Assembly (NCBI GenBank): GCA_045576635.1
Contig: JAZNGT010000035.1
Coordinates: 1-64,000, forward strand
Direction: 5' to 3'
Source of the DNA: Congzhengia sp045576635
GTDB lineage: Bacteria; Bacillota; Clostridia; UBA1381; UBA9506
Length of the DNA stretch: 64,000 nucleotides
Made by a program: the position numbers and the translations under genes. A model generated the notes under the pieces. The model made no database searches. It was not told where the DNA came from and worked only from the letters and a program-made list of their open reading frames with translations. Shown one piece after another: positions 51,864-60,166 of this stretch; positions within the stretch are counted from its first letter, which is position 1; every line of letters starts with the position of its first letter.

Positions 51864-52361
51864 TTAAAGGGAGTTGTATTTTGCTTCAATCTCCGCGTTT
51901 TTTTTCAGTACATTTTCTGTATTTTTACTGCGGGACAAATCGAGTTTGTCTGCAAGGTCTTTATCCTCTACCGCAAGAATCTGAATTGCCAAAAGTGCGG
52001 CGTTTTGCGCGCCGTCTATCGCAACGGTTGCAACCGGAATGCCGCCCGGCATCTGCACGGTTGACAAAAGTGCGTCTAAACCGTCAAGTGTTGAGGACTT
52101 AACGGGAATGCCGATTACGGGAAGTGTGGTGTTTGCTGCGATTGCACCTGCTAAATGCGCCGCCTTTCCTGCTGCCGCAATGATGGCACCAAACCCGTTT
52201 TTACGTGCATTTTGCGAAAATTCCTTTGCCTCTTTTGGCGTTCTGTGCGCCGAAAAAACATGTACCTCAAAGGGTACGTCAAATTCTTTTAACGTATCCA
52301 TCGCTTTGGACACAACGGGCAAATCACTGTCACTGCCCATAATAATACCTACTTTTTTCAT
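51864..52361 (-). CDS. purE: N5-carboxyaminoimidazole ribonucleotide mutase
   Basis: A 165-residue class I PurE: GSDSDLPVVSKAMDTLKEF (9-27) and SAHRTPKEAKEF with the catalytic His; AGKAAHLAGAIAANTTLPVI completes the octamer core. No purK is seen in the window, so substrate supply for CAIR is unclear. First gene of the pur operon, with the leader terminator 24 bp upstream of its start. Confidence 0.94.
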   Translation of the reverse strand: MKKVGIIMGSDSDLPVVSKAMDTLKEFDVPFEVHVFSAHRTPKEAKEFSQNARKNGFGAIIAAAGKAAHLAGAIAANTTLPVIGIPVKSSTLDGLDALLSTVQMPGGIPVATVAIDGAQNAALLAIQILAVEDKDLADKLDLSRSKNTENVLKKNAEIEAKYNSL

Positions 52362-52384
52362 GGCTTTATCTCCCTTCGTGTATC

Positions 52385-52428
52385 TTAAAAAACAAACAAG
52401 ACAGACCTATCCTGTTAGGATAGATCTG
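52385..52428 (-). terminator. Intrinsic terminator (attenuator candidate) in the pur leader
   Basis: On the minus strand a 12-bp stem (52428-52417 with 52413-52402, one G-U pair, loop AAC) is followed by TCTTGTTTGTTTTTT. It lies between the pur promoter and purE, so full-length transcription must pass it. Confidence 0.75.
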
Positions 52429-52498
52429 CCCGAACCATTGACAATAAAGTGTATTCTTTTTTGCTGATTTTTAAGCTGCGCTTTTTTATCGTTTGCAA
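52415..52498 (-). CDS. Candidate leader peptide of the pur operon
   Basis: A 27-codon frame starting at TTG (52498), 6 nt after AAAGGAG (52511-52505), reading MQTIKKRSLKISKKEYTLLS then MVRADLS. Its TAA stop lies in the loop and 3' arm of the leader terminator, so a ribosome finishing it would disrupt the hairpin. Basic, with six Lys. There is no run of a single regulatory codon. Translation is not proven: the start is TTG and the peptide matches nothing I know. Confidence 0.4.
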   Translation of the reverse strand: MQTIKKRSLKISKKEYTLLSMVRADLS

Positions 52499-52560
52499 AA
52501 CAGACTCCTTTACAAATGCAAAATAATTTGGTCTAAAATCAAACAAATTCTTACATTATA

Positions 52561-52589
52561 ATTGTACCACGTAAATGCCTTTCTGTCAA
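52561..52589 (-). promoter_or_regulatory. Promoter of the pur operon
   Basis: TTGACA (52589-52584), 17 nt, TACAAT (52566-52561). Start near 52553, giving a leader of about 190 nt before purE. The rest of 52362-52670 contains the leader frame, the terminator and nothing else recognisable. Confidence 0.8.
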
Positions 52590-52670
52590 GGCGTTACAGA
52601 AAAATCGGCAGTATGACAAAGGCACTAAAAAAAACACCTTTTTCTCTTGTCATTTTTCATAAAATTTTGT

Positions 52671-53375
52671 CTATTTCCCCTCGCGGAAACACTTGGAAAG
52701 TGCATGAAGCGCCTTTTTTTCAATCCGTGATACGTAAGACCTCGAAATCGAAAGTTCTTTTGCAATTTCCTGCTGGGTTCTCGGAGCGTTTTCAAGCCCG
52801 TAACGCTTGATGATGATTTCCTGCTCACGCGGAGTTAAATAGCGCTTTATGTACTCTTCCAGTTTTTTTACGTCCCAGTCAATGCTTACACGCTCTGAAA
52901 TTTCCTCGTCTTCGGATGGGAGAATGTCCATAAACGTAACTTCGTTCCCGTCGGCGTCGTGCCCCAGGCACTCGTTTAGAGAAATTTCCTGTTTTAATTT
53001 TTTGCCCGCTCGCACCGTCATTAAAATTTCGTTTTCGATACACCGCGCAGCATACGTCGCAAGGCGCGCCTGTTTTCTGTAATCAAACGAATCTATCGCT
53101 TTCATAAGTCCAATGGTCCCAATGGAAATTAAATCATCATCGTCACATCCTGCCACATTGTTATACTTTTTGGCGATATGCGCAACGAGGCGAAGATTGC
53201 GTTCTACCAAGATGTTTTTGGCGGTTTTGTCACCCGATGATGCAAGCGATAGATAGTGCTTTTCCTCCGTCGGCGATAAAGGTTTCGGGAAATTGTTCTG
53301 CCCCGATACGTACGATATTAAAAACATACCGTACTTTAAAAAATAAAGAAATGCAAACAAACACGAAGAAAACAT
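52671..53375 (-). CDS. sigK: Sporulation sigma factor SigK (pro-sigma-K)
   Basis: A 234-residue late mother-cell sigma factor. A hydrophobic pro-sequence of about 20 residues (MFSSCLFAFLYFLKYGMFLI) precedes SYVSGQNNFPKPLSPTEEKH, the typical processing region of pro-sigma-K. Region 2 has LVERNLRLVAHIAKKYNNVA and ATYAARCIENEILM; region 4 has PRTQQEIAKELSISRSYVSR. The reading frame is continuous, so the gene is not split by a skin-type element as in B. subtilis and C. difficile. RBS AGAGG before the ATG. Confidence 0.93.
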   Translation of the reverse strand: MFSSCLFAFLYFLKYGMFLISYVSGQNNFPKPLSPTEEKHYLSLASSGDKTAKNILVERNLRLVAHIAKKYNNVAGCDDDDLISIGTIGLMKAIDSFDYRKQARLATYAARCIENEILMTVRAGKKLKQEISLNECLGHDADGNEVTFMDILPSEDEEISERVSIDWDVKKLEEYIKRYLTPREQEIIIKRYGLENAPRTQQEIAKELSISRSYVSRIEKKALHALSKCFREGK

Positions 53376-53486
53376 AGGTTACCTCTTTTTTTTAACAATG
53401 TAAAGAAAGTATATGTTTTATGTTTCATTTTTTGCAAGTCCACCAAAAAGAAAGTTTTTCTTTTAAATTGTACAAAGCATGTAGGC

Positions 53487-53513
53487 ACTTTTTTTTACGT
53501 GTGACATATTATA
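53487..53513 (+). promoter_or_regulatory. Candidate sigma-K promoter of the Cys-rich gene
   Basis: AC (53487-53488), 16 nt, CATATTATA (53505-53513), an exact match to the sigma-K -10 consensus CATAnnnTA. It lies about 110 bp from the divergent sigK start. Confidence 0.5.
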
Positions 53514-53554
53514 TTGTGAGAGGACATCTCAAATTCTTTTTTTGGAGGTTCATT

Positions 53555-54394
53555 ATGGGAGAAAAACGCTATTCCTCGCCCGCTTCACACTGCGAGGATA
53601 TGAAAGGTTCGGTTTGCATACATACAGATAAAGTGTACGATTCCTGTAAAGACAAAGACTGCATTGAAGATGCCCGCGTGTTTTTGACCGCGTGCGGTCA
53701 GGAACTTGTTGACAAAGCAGTAAATGTACGGTGCAGAAAGGCAGAAATCATCTGGGCGTTTCCCGATGTTGAGCCTATTCCTTTTAACAAAGGCTACTTT
53801 ACAGTCGATATTAAGTTCTTCTTTAAGATTACGCTCGACGTATTTTTAGGCGTTGGCAAGCCCACCACGGTAGAAGGCTTAGCAACCTTTGACAAAAAGG
53901 TAATTCTGTTCGGCTCAGAAGGCGCTGCAAAGGTATTTGAATCCCGCTATCGCTACGACAGTTTTGACGAACAACTCTGGCAGAAAACCAATATGCCCAA
54001 AGCCGTTGTAGAAGTCGTTGACCCGTTATGTCTTTCTGCAAAGGTTGTAGATTTAGAAGACAAAATGTGCTGCTCAACCGACGACATCGACTTTACTGCC
54101 ATCCCCGAGTGCATTTGCAACGTGTTCGATGACAGACTCGTTTTAAGCGGTGAGAAAAAGCGCGTGTTTGTTTCTATCGGTCTTTTCTCTATCGTAAAAA
54201 TCGAGCGCAGCGTGCAACTTTTAATTCCCGCAATTGATTTTTGTGTGCCGCAGAAGGAATGCTCCTCCTCTTGTGACGAAAGTCCCTGCGACTTGTTCGA
54301 CAAAATCAATTTCCCCTTTGACGAGTTTTTCCCGCCGGAACGGGATTGCTTAGAGTATGACCCCTCGTACCGTCACGGCTGCTGCACAGACTGA
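53555..54394 (+). CDS. Cysteine-rich conserved protein of unknown function, probably sporulation-linked
   Basis: A 279-residue protein with 18 Cys, clustered at the N-terminus (HCEDMKGSVCIHTDKVYDSC), in the middle (MCCSTDDIDF, ECICNVF) and at the end (ECSSSCDESPC, HGCC). The central part (about 55-130) is rich in Phe/Val strands (YFTVDIKFFFKITLDVF). No signal peptide or transmembrane helix. I recall similar Cys-rich proteins from other clostridial spore formers but know no function. The ATG at 53555 follows TTGGAGG; a longer frame to 53420 runs through the promoter. A sigma-K-type promoter and the sigK neighbour suggest a mother-cell product such as a coat protein; inference only. Confidence 0.75.
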   Translation: MGEKRYSSPASHCEDMKGSVCIHTDKVYDSCKDKDCIEDARVFLTACGQELVDKAVNVRCRKAEIIWAFPDVEPIPFNKGYFTVDIKFFFKITLDVFLGVGKPTTVEGLATFDKKVILFGSEGAAKVFESRYRYDSFDEQLWQKTNMPKAVVEVVDPLCLSAKVVDLEDKMCCSTDDIDFTAIPECICNVFDDRLVLSGEKKRVFVSIGLFSIVKIERSVQLLIPAIDFCVPQKECSSSCDESPCDLFDKINFPFDEFFPPERDCLEYDPSYRHGCCTD

Positions 54395-54401
54395 CAAAAA
54401 C

Positions 54402-54437
54402 AAAAATGGTTGTAACGTATGCGTTACAACCATTTTT
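54402..54437. terminator. Bidirectional terminator
   Basis: A perfect 16-bp stem AAAAATGGTTGTAACG/CGTTACAACCATTTTT with loop TATG between convergent genes; it overlaps the end of the minus-strand transferase gene. Confidence 0.88.
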
Positions 54438-55023
54438 CTATATATTTGATTTTAAAATCTTCGTTTGTAGTGACGGAAATAATGTAGTCTCCTACATGCT
54501 TTGTTGTAAAGTCCTTTTCAGTGACATCGAAATTTTTAATGTCGAAAAGTCCCGTGCCAAGCATTTTAACGTACGCTTCTTTTTTGGTCCAGATTTCAAA
54601 AAAACGTGCATCACGTTTTGACGCGTCGCTTTCTATATACATTCTTTCTTTTTCGGTGAAATACTTTTCTTTTACGCCCGGATTTACGGGGCGAAGTTTT
54701 TCTGCATCAATTCCTACGGGGCTATCTGATACGGCGCAAAGCACCAAAGAACCTGAATGCGTAAGGCTTATGTGCAAATTTTGGTCCGGAAGGTACGGCT
54801 TTCCCGTTTCTGTCGCGGCAAACGAACTGTTTTTTATAGGTGTGCCAAGGTATTTTGATGCCGCGTAATGCATCAATGCACCGGATGCTATAATACGCTT
54901 TTTCGCAATGTCGCTTTTAGAACGCGCAACCCTGCGCTTTCTATCTTTACTCGCTTTCTGATAAAGCGTGGAAAACTCCTTTTCCGTAAGACGCGTGATG
55001 TCATAACCAAAAACCCGTAGCAT
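54424..55023 (-). CDS. 4'-phosphopantetheinyl transferase (Sfp/AcpT superfamily)
   Basis: A 199-residue enzyme that moves phosphopantetheine from CoA to a carrier-protein serine. SPVGIDAEKLRP (GxDxE magnesium motif) and FFEIWTKKEAYVKMLGTGL (WxxKEA) are visible. It is the longer Sfp-like type rather than AcpS. No NRPS or PKS genes are in the window, so the target is probably an acyl carrier protein elsewhere. The ATG at 55023 follows GAGGTGAG; the upstream extension to 55074 has no site. Confidence 0.85.
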   Translation of the reverse strand: MLRVFGYDITRLTEKEFSTLYQKASKDRKRRVARSKSDIAKKRIIASGALMHYAASKYLGTPIKNSSFAATETGKPYLPDQNLHISLTHSGSLVLCAVSDSPVGIDAEKLRPVNPGVKEKYFTEKERMYIESDASKRDARFFEIWTKKEAYVKMLGTGLFDIKNFDVTEKDFTTKHVGDYIISVTTNEDFKIKYIEKWL

Positions 55024-55106
55024 GTTCTCACCTCTTATCTTTATTGTAGCCTTTTTTTGTGAAAATGTCAACAATCGTCCTTAAAATGTAACAAACGAAA
55101 AAAGGG

Positions 55107-55134
55107 TTGTATTTTAAAGGATTTGTGTTATAAT
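55107..55134 (+). promoter_or_regulatory. Promoter of ppa
   Basis: TTGTAT (55107-55112), 16 nt, TATAAT (55129-55134). Confidence 0.7.
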
Positions 55135-55164
55135 ATAAGAAAAGCAAAAAAAAAGGAGATATGT

Positions 55165-55695
55165 ATGAATATTTGGCATGACATCAGTCCCAAACGGATT
55201 TCAAAAAATCAATTTGTTGCAGTTGTGGAAATTTCAAAGGGCAGTAAAAACAAATATGAACTCGATAAAGAAACCGGTCTTTTAATGCTTGACCGTATTT
55301 TGTATACCTCAACACACTACCCTGCAAACTACGGATTTATCCCCAGAACGTATGCAGATGATTTAGACCCATTGGATGTTTTAATTTTGTGTTCTGAGAG
55401 TATCAATCCCTTAACGATGGTGGAATGTTATCCGATTGGCGTTATAACTATGATTGATAACGGTCGCGCCGACGAAAAGATTATTGCCATTCCGTTTGAC
55501 GACCCGAACTACAATACGTACACAGATATTTCGCAACTGCCAACCCACATTTTTAACGAAATGACGCACTTTTTTAAAGTTTACAAAGAACTCGAAGGAA
55601 AAGAAACCGCAGTAAGCGAAGTGCAGGGGCAAGATGCAGCCGTGGAAATTATTCAAAAGGCGATTGATAGTTATATTGAAAATTATTGTAAATAA
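55165..55695 (+). CDS. ppa: Family I inorganic pyrophosphatase
   Basis: A 176-residue soluble pyrophosphatase. SKNKYELDKETG (about 24-35), HYPANYGFIPRTYADDLDPL (about 49-68) and DVLILCSE include the DxDPxD-type metal site (DDLDPLDV). The C-terminus KAIDSYIENYCK follows. Family I enzymes are uncommon in Bacillus, which uses the Mn-dependent family II. The ATG at 55165 is preceded by AAAAGGAG. Monocistronic. Confidence 0.92.
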   Translation: MNIWHDISPKRISKNQFVAVVEISKGSKNKYELDKETGLLMLDRILYTSTHYPANYGFIPRTYADDLDPLDVLILCSESINPLTMVECYPIGVITMIDNGRADEKIIAIPFDDPNYNTYTDISQLPTHIFNEMTHFFKVYKELEGKETAVSEVQGQDAAVEIIQKAIDSYIENYCK

Positions 55696-55728
55696 GACCG
55701 GCAAAAAAATGTACAGACCATATAAAGC

Positions 55729-55763
55729 AAAAGAAGGGATTTATATTAAATCCCTTCTTTTTT
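55729..55763 (+). terminator. Terminator of ppa
   Basis: 15-bp stem AAAAGAAGGGATTTA/TAAATCCCTTCTTTT with loop TAT, then TT. Confidence 0.88.
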
Positions 55764-55787
55764 AATGCTCAAAATGAATTGATAGCG

Positions 55788-56001
55788 ATGCGCGGACGGA
55801 CGGAAAATGATGCAGATTGGACAAACGGAGTCCCGACGGCGTACGTTAGGTACGCCGAGAGGTGACGTTTGTTCGAAGCGCAAAGCAATAAAATCTCGAA
55901 ATTTGCATAAGCAAATTTCTACCCGCAAAAAACGGAACACTTACTTAAAGCAGTGTTCCGCTCTTTTTGATTTGATTCTTTGCTTTGCGCGGTCTGCGCA
56001 T
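55788..56001. repeat. Multi-hairpin noncoding element between ppa and prfB
   Basis: Six nested or serial inverted repeats: ATGCGC/GCGCAT (55788-55793/55996-56001) outermost; ACAAACG/CGTTTGT (55821-55827/55866-55872) enclosing CGGCGTAC/GTACGCCG (55837-55844/55850-55857); GCGCAAAGCAA/TTGCTTTGCGC (55878-55888/55980-55990) enclosing GAAATTTGC/GCAAATTTC (55898-55906/55911-55919) and CGGAACACT/AGTGTTCCG (55933-55941/55952-55960). No convincing coding frame. Its GC content is above that of nearby spacers. It could be a structured RNA or a copy of a dispersed repeat. Confidence 0.65.
55928..55966. terminator. Terminator hairpin within the multi-hairpin element
   Basis: CGGAACACT/AGTGTTCCG with a 10-nt loop. 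The minus strand continues TTTTTTGCGG after the stem and the plus strand CTCTTTTTG, so it could end secA-prfB transcription, 58 bp after the prfB stop, and the plus strand as well. Confidence 0.6.
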
Positions 56002-56017
56002 TTTACTACGTCCGTTT

Positions 56018-57143
56018 TTATTTAAGATTTAAACTTCCCGTACTTGCGCCTTTTAGGTAGGCATTGATAAATCCGTCTAAATCGCCGTCCATGACAGCGC
56101 CGATGTTACCCACTTCGAAGTTTGTTCTGTGGTCTTTTACCATATTGTAGGGGTGGAACACGTAAGAACGAATCTGGCTACCCCATGCGATGTCTTTCAT
56201 ATCGCCTTTTAAGTCTTCGATTTTTTCCATCTGCTCGCGTTCTGCCATTTCGACGAGTTTGGCTTTCAGCATTTTCATCGCCGTTTCGCGATTCTGGTGC
56301 TGCGAACGCTCGTTCTGGCACGCTACAACCACGCCCGTGGGAATATGCGTCATACGGATGGCGGAGTCTGTTTTATTAACGTGCTGACCACCTGCGCCGC
56401 TTGCGCGGTAGGTGTCTACCCTGATATCTTCGGGTTTTATGTTGATTTCGATATCATCATCGATTTCGGGCATAACGTCTACCGATGCAAAAGACGTATG
56501 GCGTCTTCCCGATGCATCAAACGGCGAAATACGCACCAGTCTGTGTATGCCCTTTTCGCACTTTGCATAGCCGTATGCGTTGGGTCCTGTAAACTGGATG
56601 GTTACGCTCTTTACGCCTGCTTCATCGCCCGCTAAAAAGTCAAGTGTTTCAACCTGAAATCCACGGCGTTCGCCCCATCTTTGATACATTCGAAGAAGCA
56701 TCGACGCCCAGTCCTGCGCCTCGGTACCGCCGGCACCCGGGTGGATGGATACGATGGCGTTGTTTGCATCATATTTACCCGAAAGGAGCGTATCTAACCG
56801 CATGATTTCTAAGTTTGCCAAAAGGTGTTCGTAACTTTCCTTAATTTCAGCAAGGAGCGATTCGTCTTCTTCGTCCATTGCGAGTTCAACAAGCGTTAAG
56901 GCATCTTCCCACTCGCCTTTTAAGCGCTCAAACTTTTCTACCTTATCTTTTAACTGTTTGGTTTCCTGCAAAATTTTCTGCGAATTTTTAGGATCATCCC
57001 AGAAACCGTCTTTCGTTGTTTCCGCTTCAAGTTCCTCTATTTTAGAGTGCAACTTGGGCAGGTCAAAGTGAATCCCCCATTTCGGTGATATCGTTTTCCA
57101 TTGCTTCTAAATCCAGTCTTAACTGGTCAAATTCAACTGTCAA
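56018..57143 (-). CDS. prfB: Peptide chain release factor 2, with programmed +1 frameshift
   Basis: A 374-residue RF2 read from two frames. The first 26 codons (TTG start at 57143, VEFDQLRLDLEAMENDITEM) end at CTT TGA C, where the in-frame TGA is 57065-57063. Shifting +1 at CTT continues DLPKLHSKIEELEAET to the stop at 56018. A GGGGGA Shine-Dalgarno-like run (57078-57073) lies just upstream, as in the classic autoregulatory RF2 site. Release motifs: GAGGQHVNKTDS (GGQ) and VRISPFDASGRRHTSF (SPF tripeptide, specific for UGA/UAA). 35 bp after secA. Confidence 0.94.
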
Positions 57144-57178
57144 CTCTTATCAGTCCCCTCATTGTAGTATCGTTTCGC

Positions 57179-59911
57179 TTATTCTGCGTTTTGTCCGCAG
57201 CATTTTTTATATTTTTTGCCCGAACCGCAGGGGCATAAATCGTTTCTGCCCACCTTGTCTTTTGCACTTCTTTGTGTGGGAGCGAGGCTTCCGTCGCCCG
57301 CAGGTTCGATGGGTTTTGCAACTTCTACGCGCTCAACCGGTTTTTCGATTCTTGCATGGTAAATGAGTTTTAATGTTTCCTCGCGGATGGATGCAATCAT
57401 CTCTTCGAACATATCGTAGCCTTCGAATTTATATTCTACGACCGGGTCACGCTGACCGTATGCACGAAGCGAAATACCGCCTTTTAACTGGTCCATGGCG
57501 TCGATGTGGTCAATCCATTTGCTGTCTACCACGCGAAGCAATGCAACACGCTCGATTTCGCGCATGGTTTCTTCGCCAAATTCTTTTTCGCGCGCTTCGT
57601 AATATTCTTTTGCTTTTGAAATTAAGTCTTCGCGAAGAACCGGTTTTGTAAGGTCAAACCTCTCTTCTTCGGTATAGGAAAGCGCGTTTTCGGGAAGATA
57701 AACCGTCTCTAAAAATTCGAGCATTGCGTCTAAATTCCAGTTTTCTGCGTCATCATCTTCGCCGATGTAGCGAAGGAGCGTTTCGTCCGTAAAGTCTTCT
57801 ATCATTTTTAAGATATAATCTTTGATGCTGTCGCCGTTTAACACGCGTTGACGCTGTGAATAGATGATTTCACGCTGCTGATTCATTACATCGTCGTATT
57901 GGAGTACGTGTTTTCTGATATCGAAGTTTCTGCCCTCAACTCTCTTTTGTGAGTTTTCAATCGCGTTTGTGAGCATTTTATTTTCAATCGCTTCATTTTC
58001 GGGAAGTCCGAGTGTTTCTACCACGCCTTTAATGCGGTCGGAGCCGAAAAGGCGCATTAAATCGTCTTCTAATGAGATAAAGAATTTAGAACACCCCGGG
58101 TCGCCCTGACGGCCCGCACGTCCGCGGAGCTGGTTATCGATTCGTCTCGATTCGTGACGTTCTGTACCGATAATGCATAAGCCGCCGCTTTTTCGTACCT
58201 TTTCTGCCTCGGGTGCGATTTCTTCTTTGTATTTTGCCAAAAGATTGGAAAACGTTTCTCTCGCCTCTAAAATTTCGGCGTTTTCTGTTTCGCCAAAACC
58301 CGTTGCCTCTACAATCATTTCGTCAGAAAAACCAAGGCGTTTCATTTCGTGTTTTGCCATAAACTCTGCGTTACCGCCGAGCATAATATCGGTACCACGG
58401 CCTGCCATGTTGGTGGCAATGGTAACGGCGCCGGGTTTACCTGCCTGCGCGATGATTTCTGCTTCTTTTTCGTGAAATTTGGCGTTTAACACCTCATGCT
58501 TAATGCCGTTTCGTTTCAGCATGGAAGAAAGAAGTTCGGACTTTTCAATCGTTACGGTGCCGACCAATACGGGCTGTCCTTTTTCGTGACATTCTTTTAC
58601 TTTTTCTATGACTGCGTTAAATTTTCCGTTTTCGGTTTTGTAAACCGCGTCTTTCAGGTCTTCTCGTTTTAATTCTTTATTCGTCGGAACAACGATAACA
58701 TCAAGTTTATAGATTTCCTGAAATTCTGCTTCTTCGGTCTCTGCCGTACCGGTCATACCGGAGAGTTTTTCGTAGAGTCTGAAATAGTTCTGGAACGTAA
58801 TGGTCGCAAGTGTTTTACTCTCACGCTCAACTTTTACGTGTTCTTTTGCCTCAATCGCCTGATGCAATCCGTCGCTGTAACGGCGCCCAAACATCATTCT
58901 GCCCGTAAATTCATCTACGATGATAACTTCGCCGTCTTTTACGACATAGTCGCGGTCACGCACCATTGTGCCGTGTGCTTTGAGCGCCTGATTGATGTGG
59001 TGCGAAAGCGTCATATTTTCGGGATCTGAAAGGTTTTCTACGTTAAATGCGCGTTCTGCCTTTTCGATACCCGATTTTAAAAGCGTTGCGGTTTTTGCTT
59101 TTTCGTCAATCAGAAAGTCTGCGTCAATGCTGTCGTCCGATGCTTTTGAATCGGTTTCTGTCACCTTATGCGCTTTTAAGGTTTTGACAAAGCGGTCTAC
59201 AATCTGGTAAAGTTCGGTAGACTTATCCCCTGCGCCCGAAATGATAAGCGGGGTTCTTGCCTCGTCAATCAAAATGGAGTCAACTTCGTCCACAATTGCA
59301 AAATTCTGACCGCGCTGTACCATAAGTTCTTTGTAAATTACCATATTGTCCCTAAGATAGTCAAACCCGAATTCATTGTTTGTGCCGTAGGTGATATCTG
59401 CTTCGTATGCTACTTTTCTTGCCTCCTGCGGAACTTCGTGAATGATAAGCCCCACAGTAAGACCCAAATAGCGAAAGACTTTTCCCATCCACTCGCTGTC
59501 ACGCTTTGCCAAATAATCGTTAACCGTGACAATGTGAACGCCTTTTCCTGAAAGTGCATTTAAGTATGCAGGGAGTGTGGAAACAAGTGTTTTACCTTCA
59601 CCTGTTTTCATTTCGGCTATTCTGCCCTGATGGAGTATGATACCGCCTACAATCTGCACGTAGAAATGGCGCATACCGAGCACACGCGAAGATGCCTCAC
59701 GCACCGTTGCAAACGCTTCGGGGAGTAAGTCGTCTAATGTTTCGCCATCTTCTAAACGCGCCTTAAATTCTGCGGTTTTATTTTTTAATTCCTCATCGGA
59801 AAGCGCTTTATACGTCTCCTCTAATGCCATAACTTTATCTGCTAATGGGTAAATACGTTTTAGTTCCCTTTCGCTGTATGAGCCGAGGATTTTTGCGAGC
59901 AGTTTTTTCAA
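57179..59911 (-). CDS. secA: Protein translocase ATPase SecA
   Basis: A 910-residue motor of the Sec pathway. Walker A AEMKTGEGKTLVST (about 100-113), DEVDSILIDEARTPLIISG, the second motor NMAGRGTDIMLGGNAEFM and QLRGRAGRQGDPGCSKFF, and a C-terminal SEC-C zinc finger GRNDLCPCGSGKKYKKCCG that binds SecB or ribosomes. Full length. secA-prfB is a common Firmicute pair, here 35 bp apart. Confidence 0.97.
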   Translation of the reverse strand: MKKLLAKILGSYSERELKRIYPLADKVMALEETYKALSDEELKNKTAEFKARLEDGETLDDLLPEAFATVREASSRVLGMRHFYVQIVGGIILHQGRIAEMKTGEGKTLVSTLPAYLNALSGKGVHIVTVNDYLAKRDSEWMGKVFRYLGLTVGLIIHEVPQEARKVAYEADITYGTNNEFGFDYLRDNMVIYKELMVQRGQNFAIVDEVDSILIDEARTPLIISGAGDKSTELYQIVDRFVKTLKAHKVTETDSKASDDSIDADFLIDEKAKTATLLKSGIEKAERAFNVENLSDPENMTLSHHINQALKAHGTMVRDRDYVVKDGEVIIVDEFTGRMMFGRRYSDGLHQAIEAKEHVKVERESKTLATITFQNYFRLYEKLSGMTGTAETEEAEFQEIYKLDVIVVPTNKELKREDLKDAVYKTENGKFNAVIEKVKECHEKGQPVLVGTVTIEKSELLSSMLKRNGIKHEVLNAKFHEKEAEIIAQAGKPGAVTIATNMAGRGTDIMLGGNAEFMAKHEMKRLGFSDEMIVEATGFGETENAEILEARETFSNLLAKYKEEIAPEAEKVRKSGGLCIIGTERHESRRIDNQLRGRAGRQGDPGCSKFFISLEDDLMRLFGSDRIKGVVETLGLPENEAIENKMLTNAIENSQKRVEGRNFDIRKHVLQYDDVMNQQREIIYSQRQRVLNGDSIKDYILKMIEDFTDETLLRYIGEDDDAENWNLDAMLEFLETVYLPENALSYTEEERFDLTKPVLREDLISKAKEYYEAREKEFGEETMREIERVALLRVVDSKWIDHIDAMDQLKGGISLRAYGQRDPVVEYKFEGYDMFEEMIASIREETLKLIYHARIEKPVERVEVAKPIEPAGDGSLAPTQRSAKDKVGRNDLCPCGSGKKYKKCCGQNAE

Positions 59912-59957
59912 AATCGTTCACCTCAATTGTGTTTTAAAAAACAAAATTCCAATATTT

Positions 59958-59986
59958 AGTATATCATAAAACCCTTCTTATGTCAA
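59958..59986 (-). promoter_or_regulatory. Promoter of secA-prfB
   Basis: TTGACA (59986-59981), 17 nt, TATACT (59963-59958). Confidence 0.8.
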
Positions 59987-60075
59987 AGTATTCTGAAAAG
60001 TTAACGGTTTGTTTAAATTTAAAAAATCCACCGCGTCGATTTTCTTTCTTTTTTGTTATTTTTAGCGCATTTTGG

Positions 60076-60105
60076 TTGACAGTACGCAATTTTTTGTGCT
60101 ACTAT
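60076..60105 (+). promoter_or_regulatory. Promoter of the TSCPD/radical SAM/amidohydrolase group
   Basis: TTGACA (60076-60081), 18 nt, TACTAT (60100-60105). Start near 60112. Confidence 0.65.
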
Positions 60106-60166
60106 TTTATGTGTATAGTTTGCTTCTATTTTAAGAATTTATCATCGCATGCAAAAGGAGAAAAAA

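Noticed and set aside
52430..52435. PurBox-like CCGAAC in the pur leader
   Set aside because: A single copy about 120 nt downstream of the start site; PurR boxes come in pairs upstream of the promoter.
52361..52560. Purine, PRPP or THF riboswitch in the pur leader
   Set aside because: None of the conserved cores could be found; only a terminator and a short frame are visible.
53408..53415. Sigma-E -10-like CATATACT upstream of sigK
   Set aside because: No acceptable -35 element at the right distance.
55746..56025. Short frames on both strands in the ppa-prfB spacer
   Set aside because: They run through perfect hairpins and a terminator and lack ribosome-binding sites.
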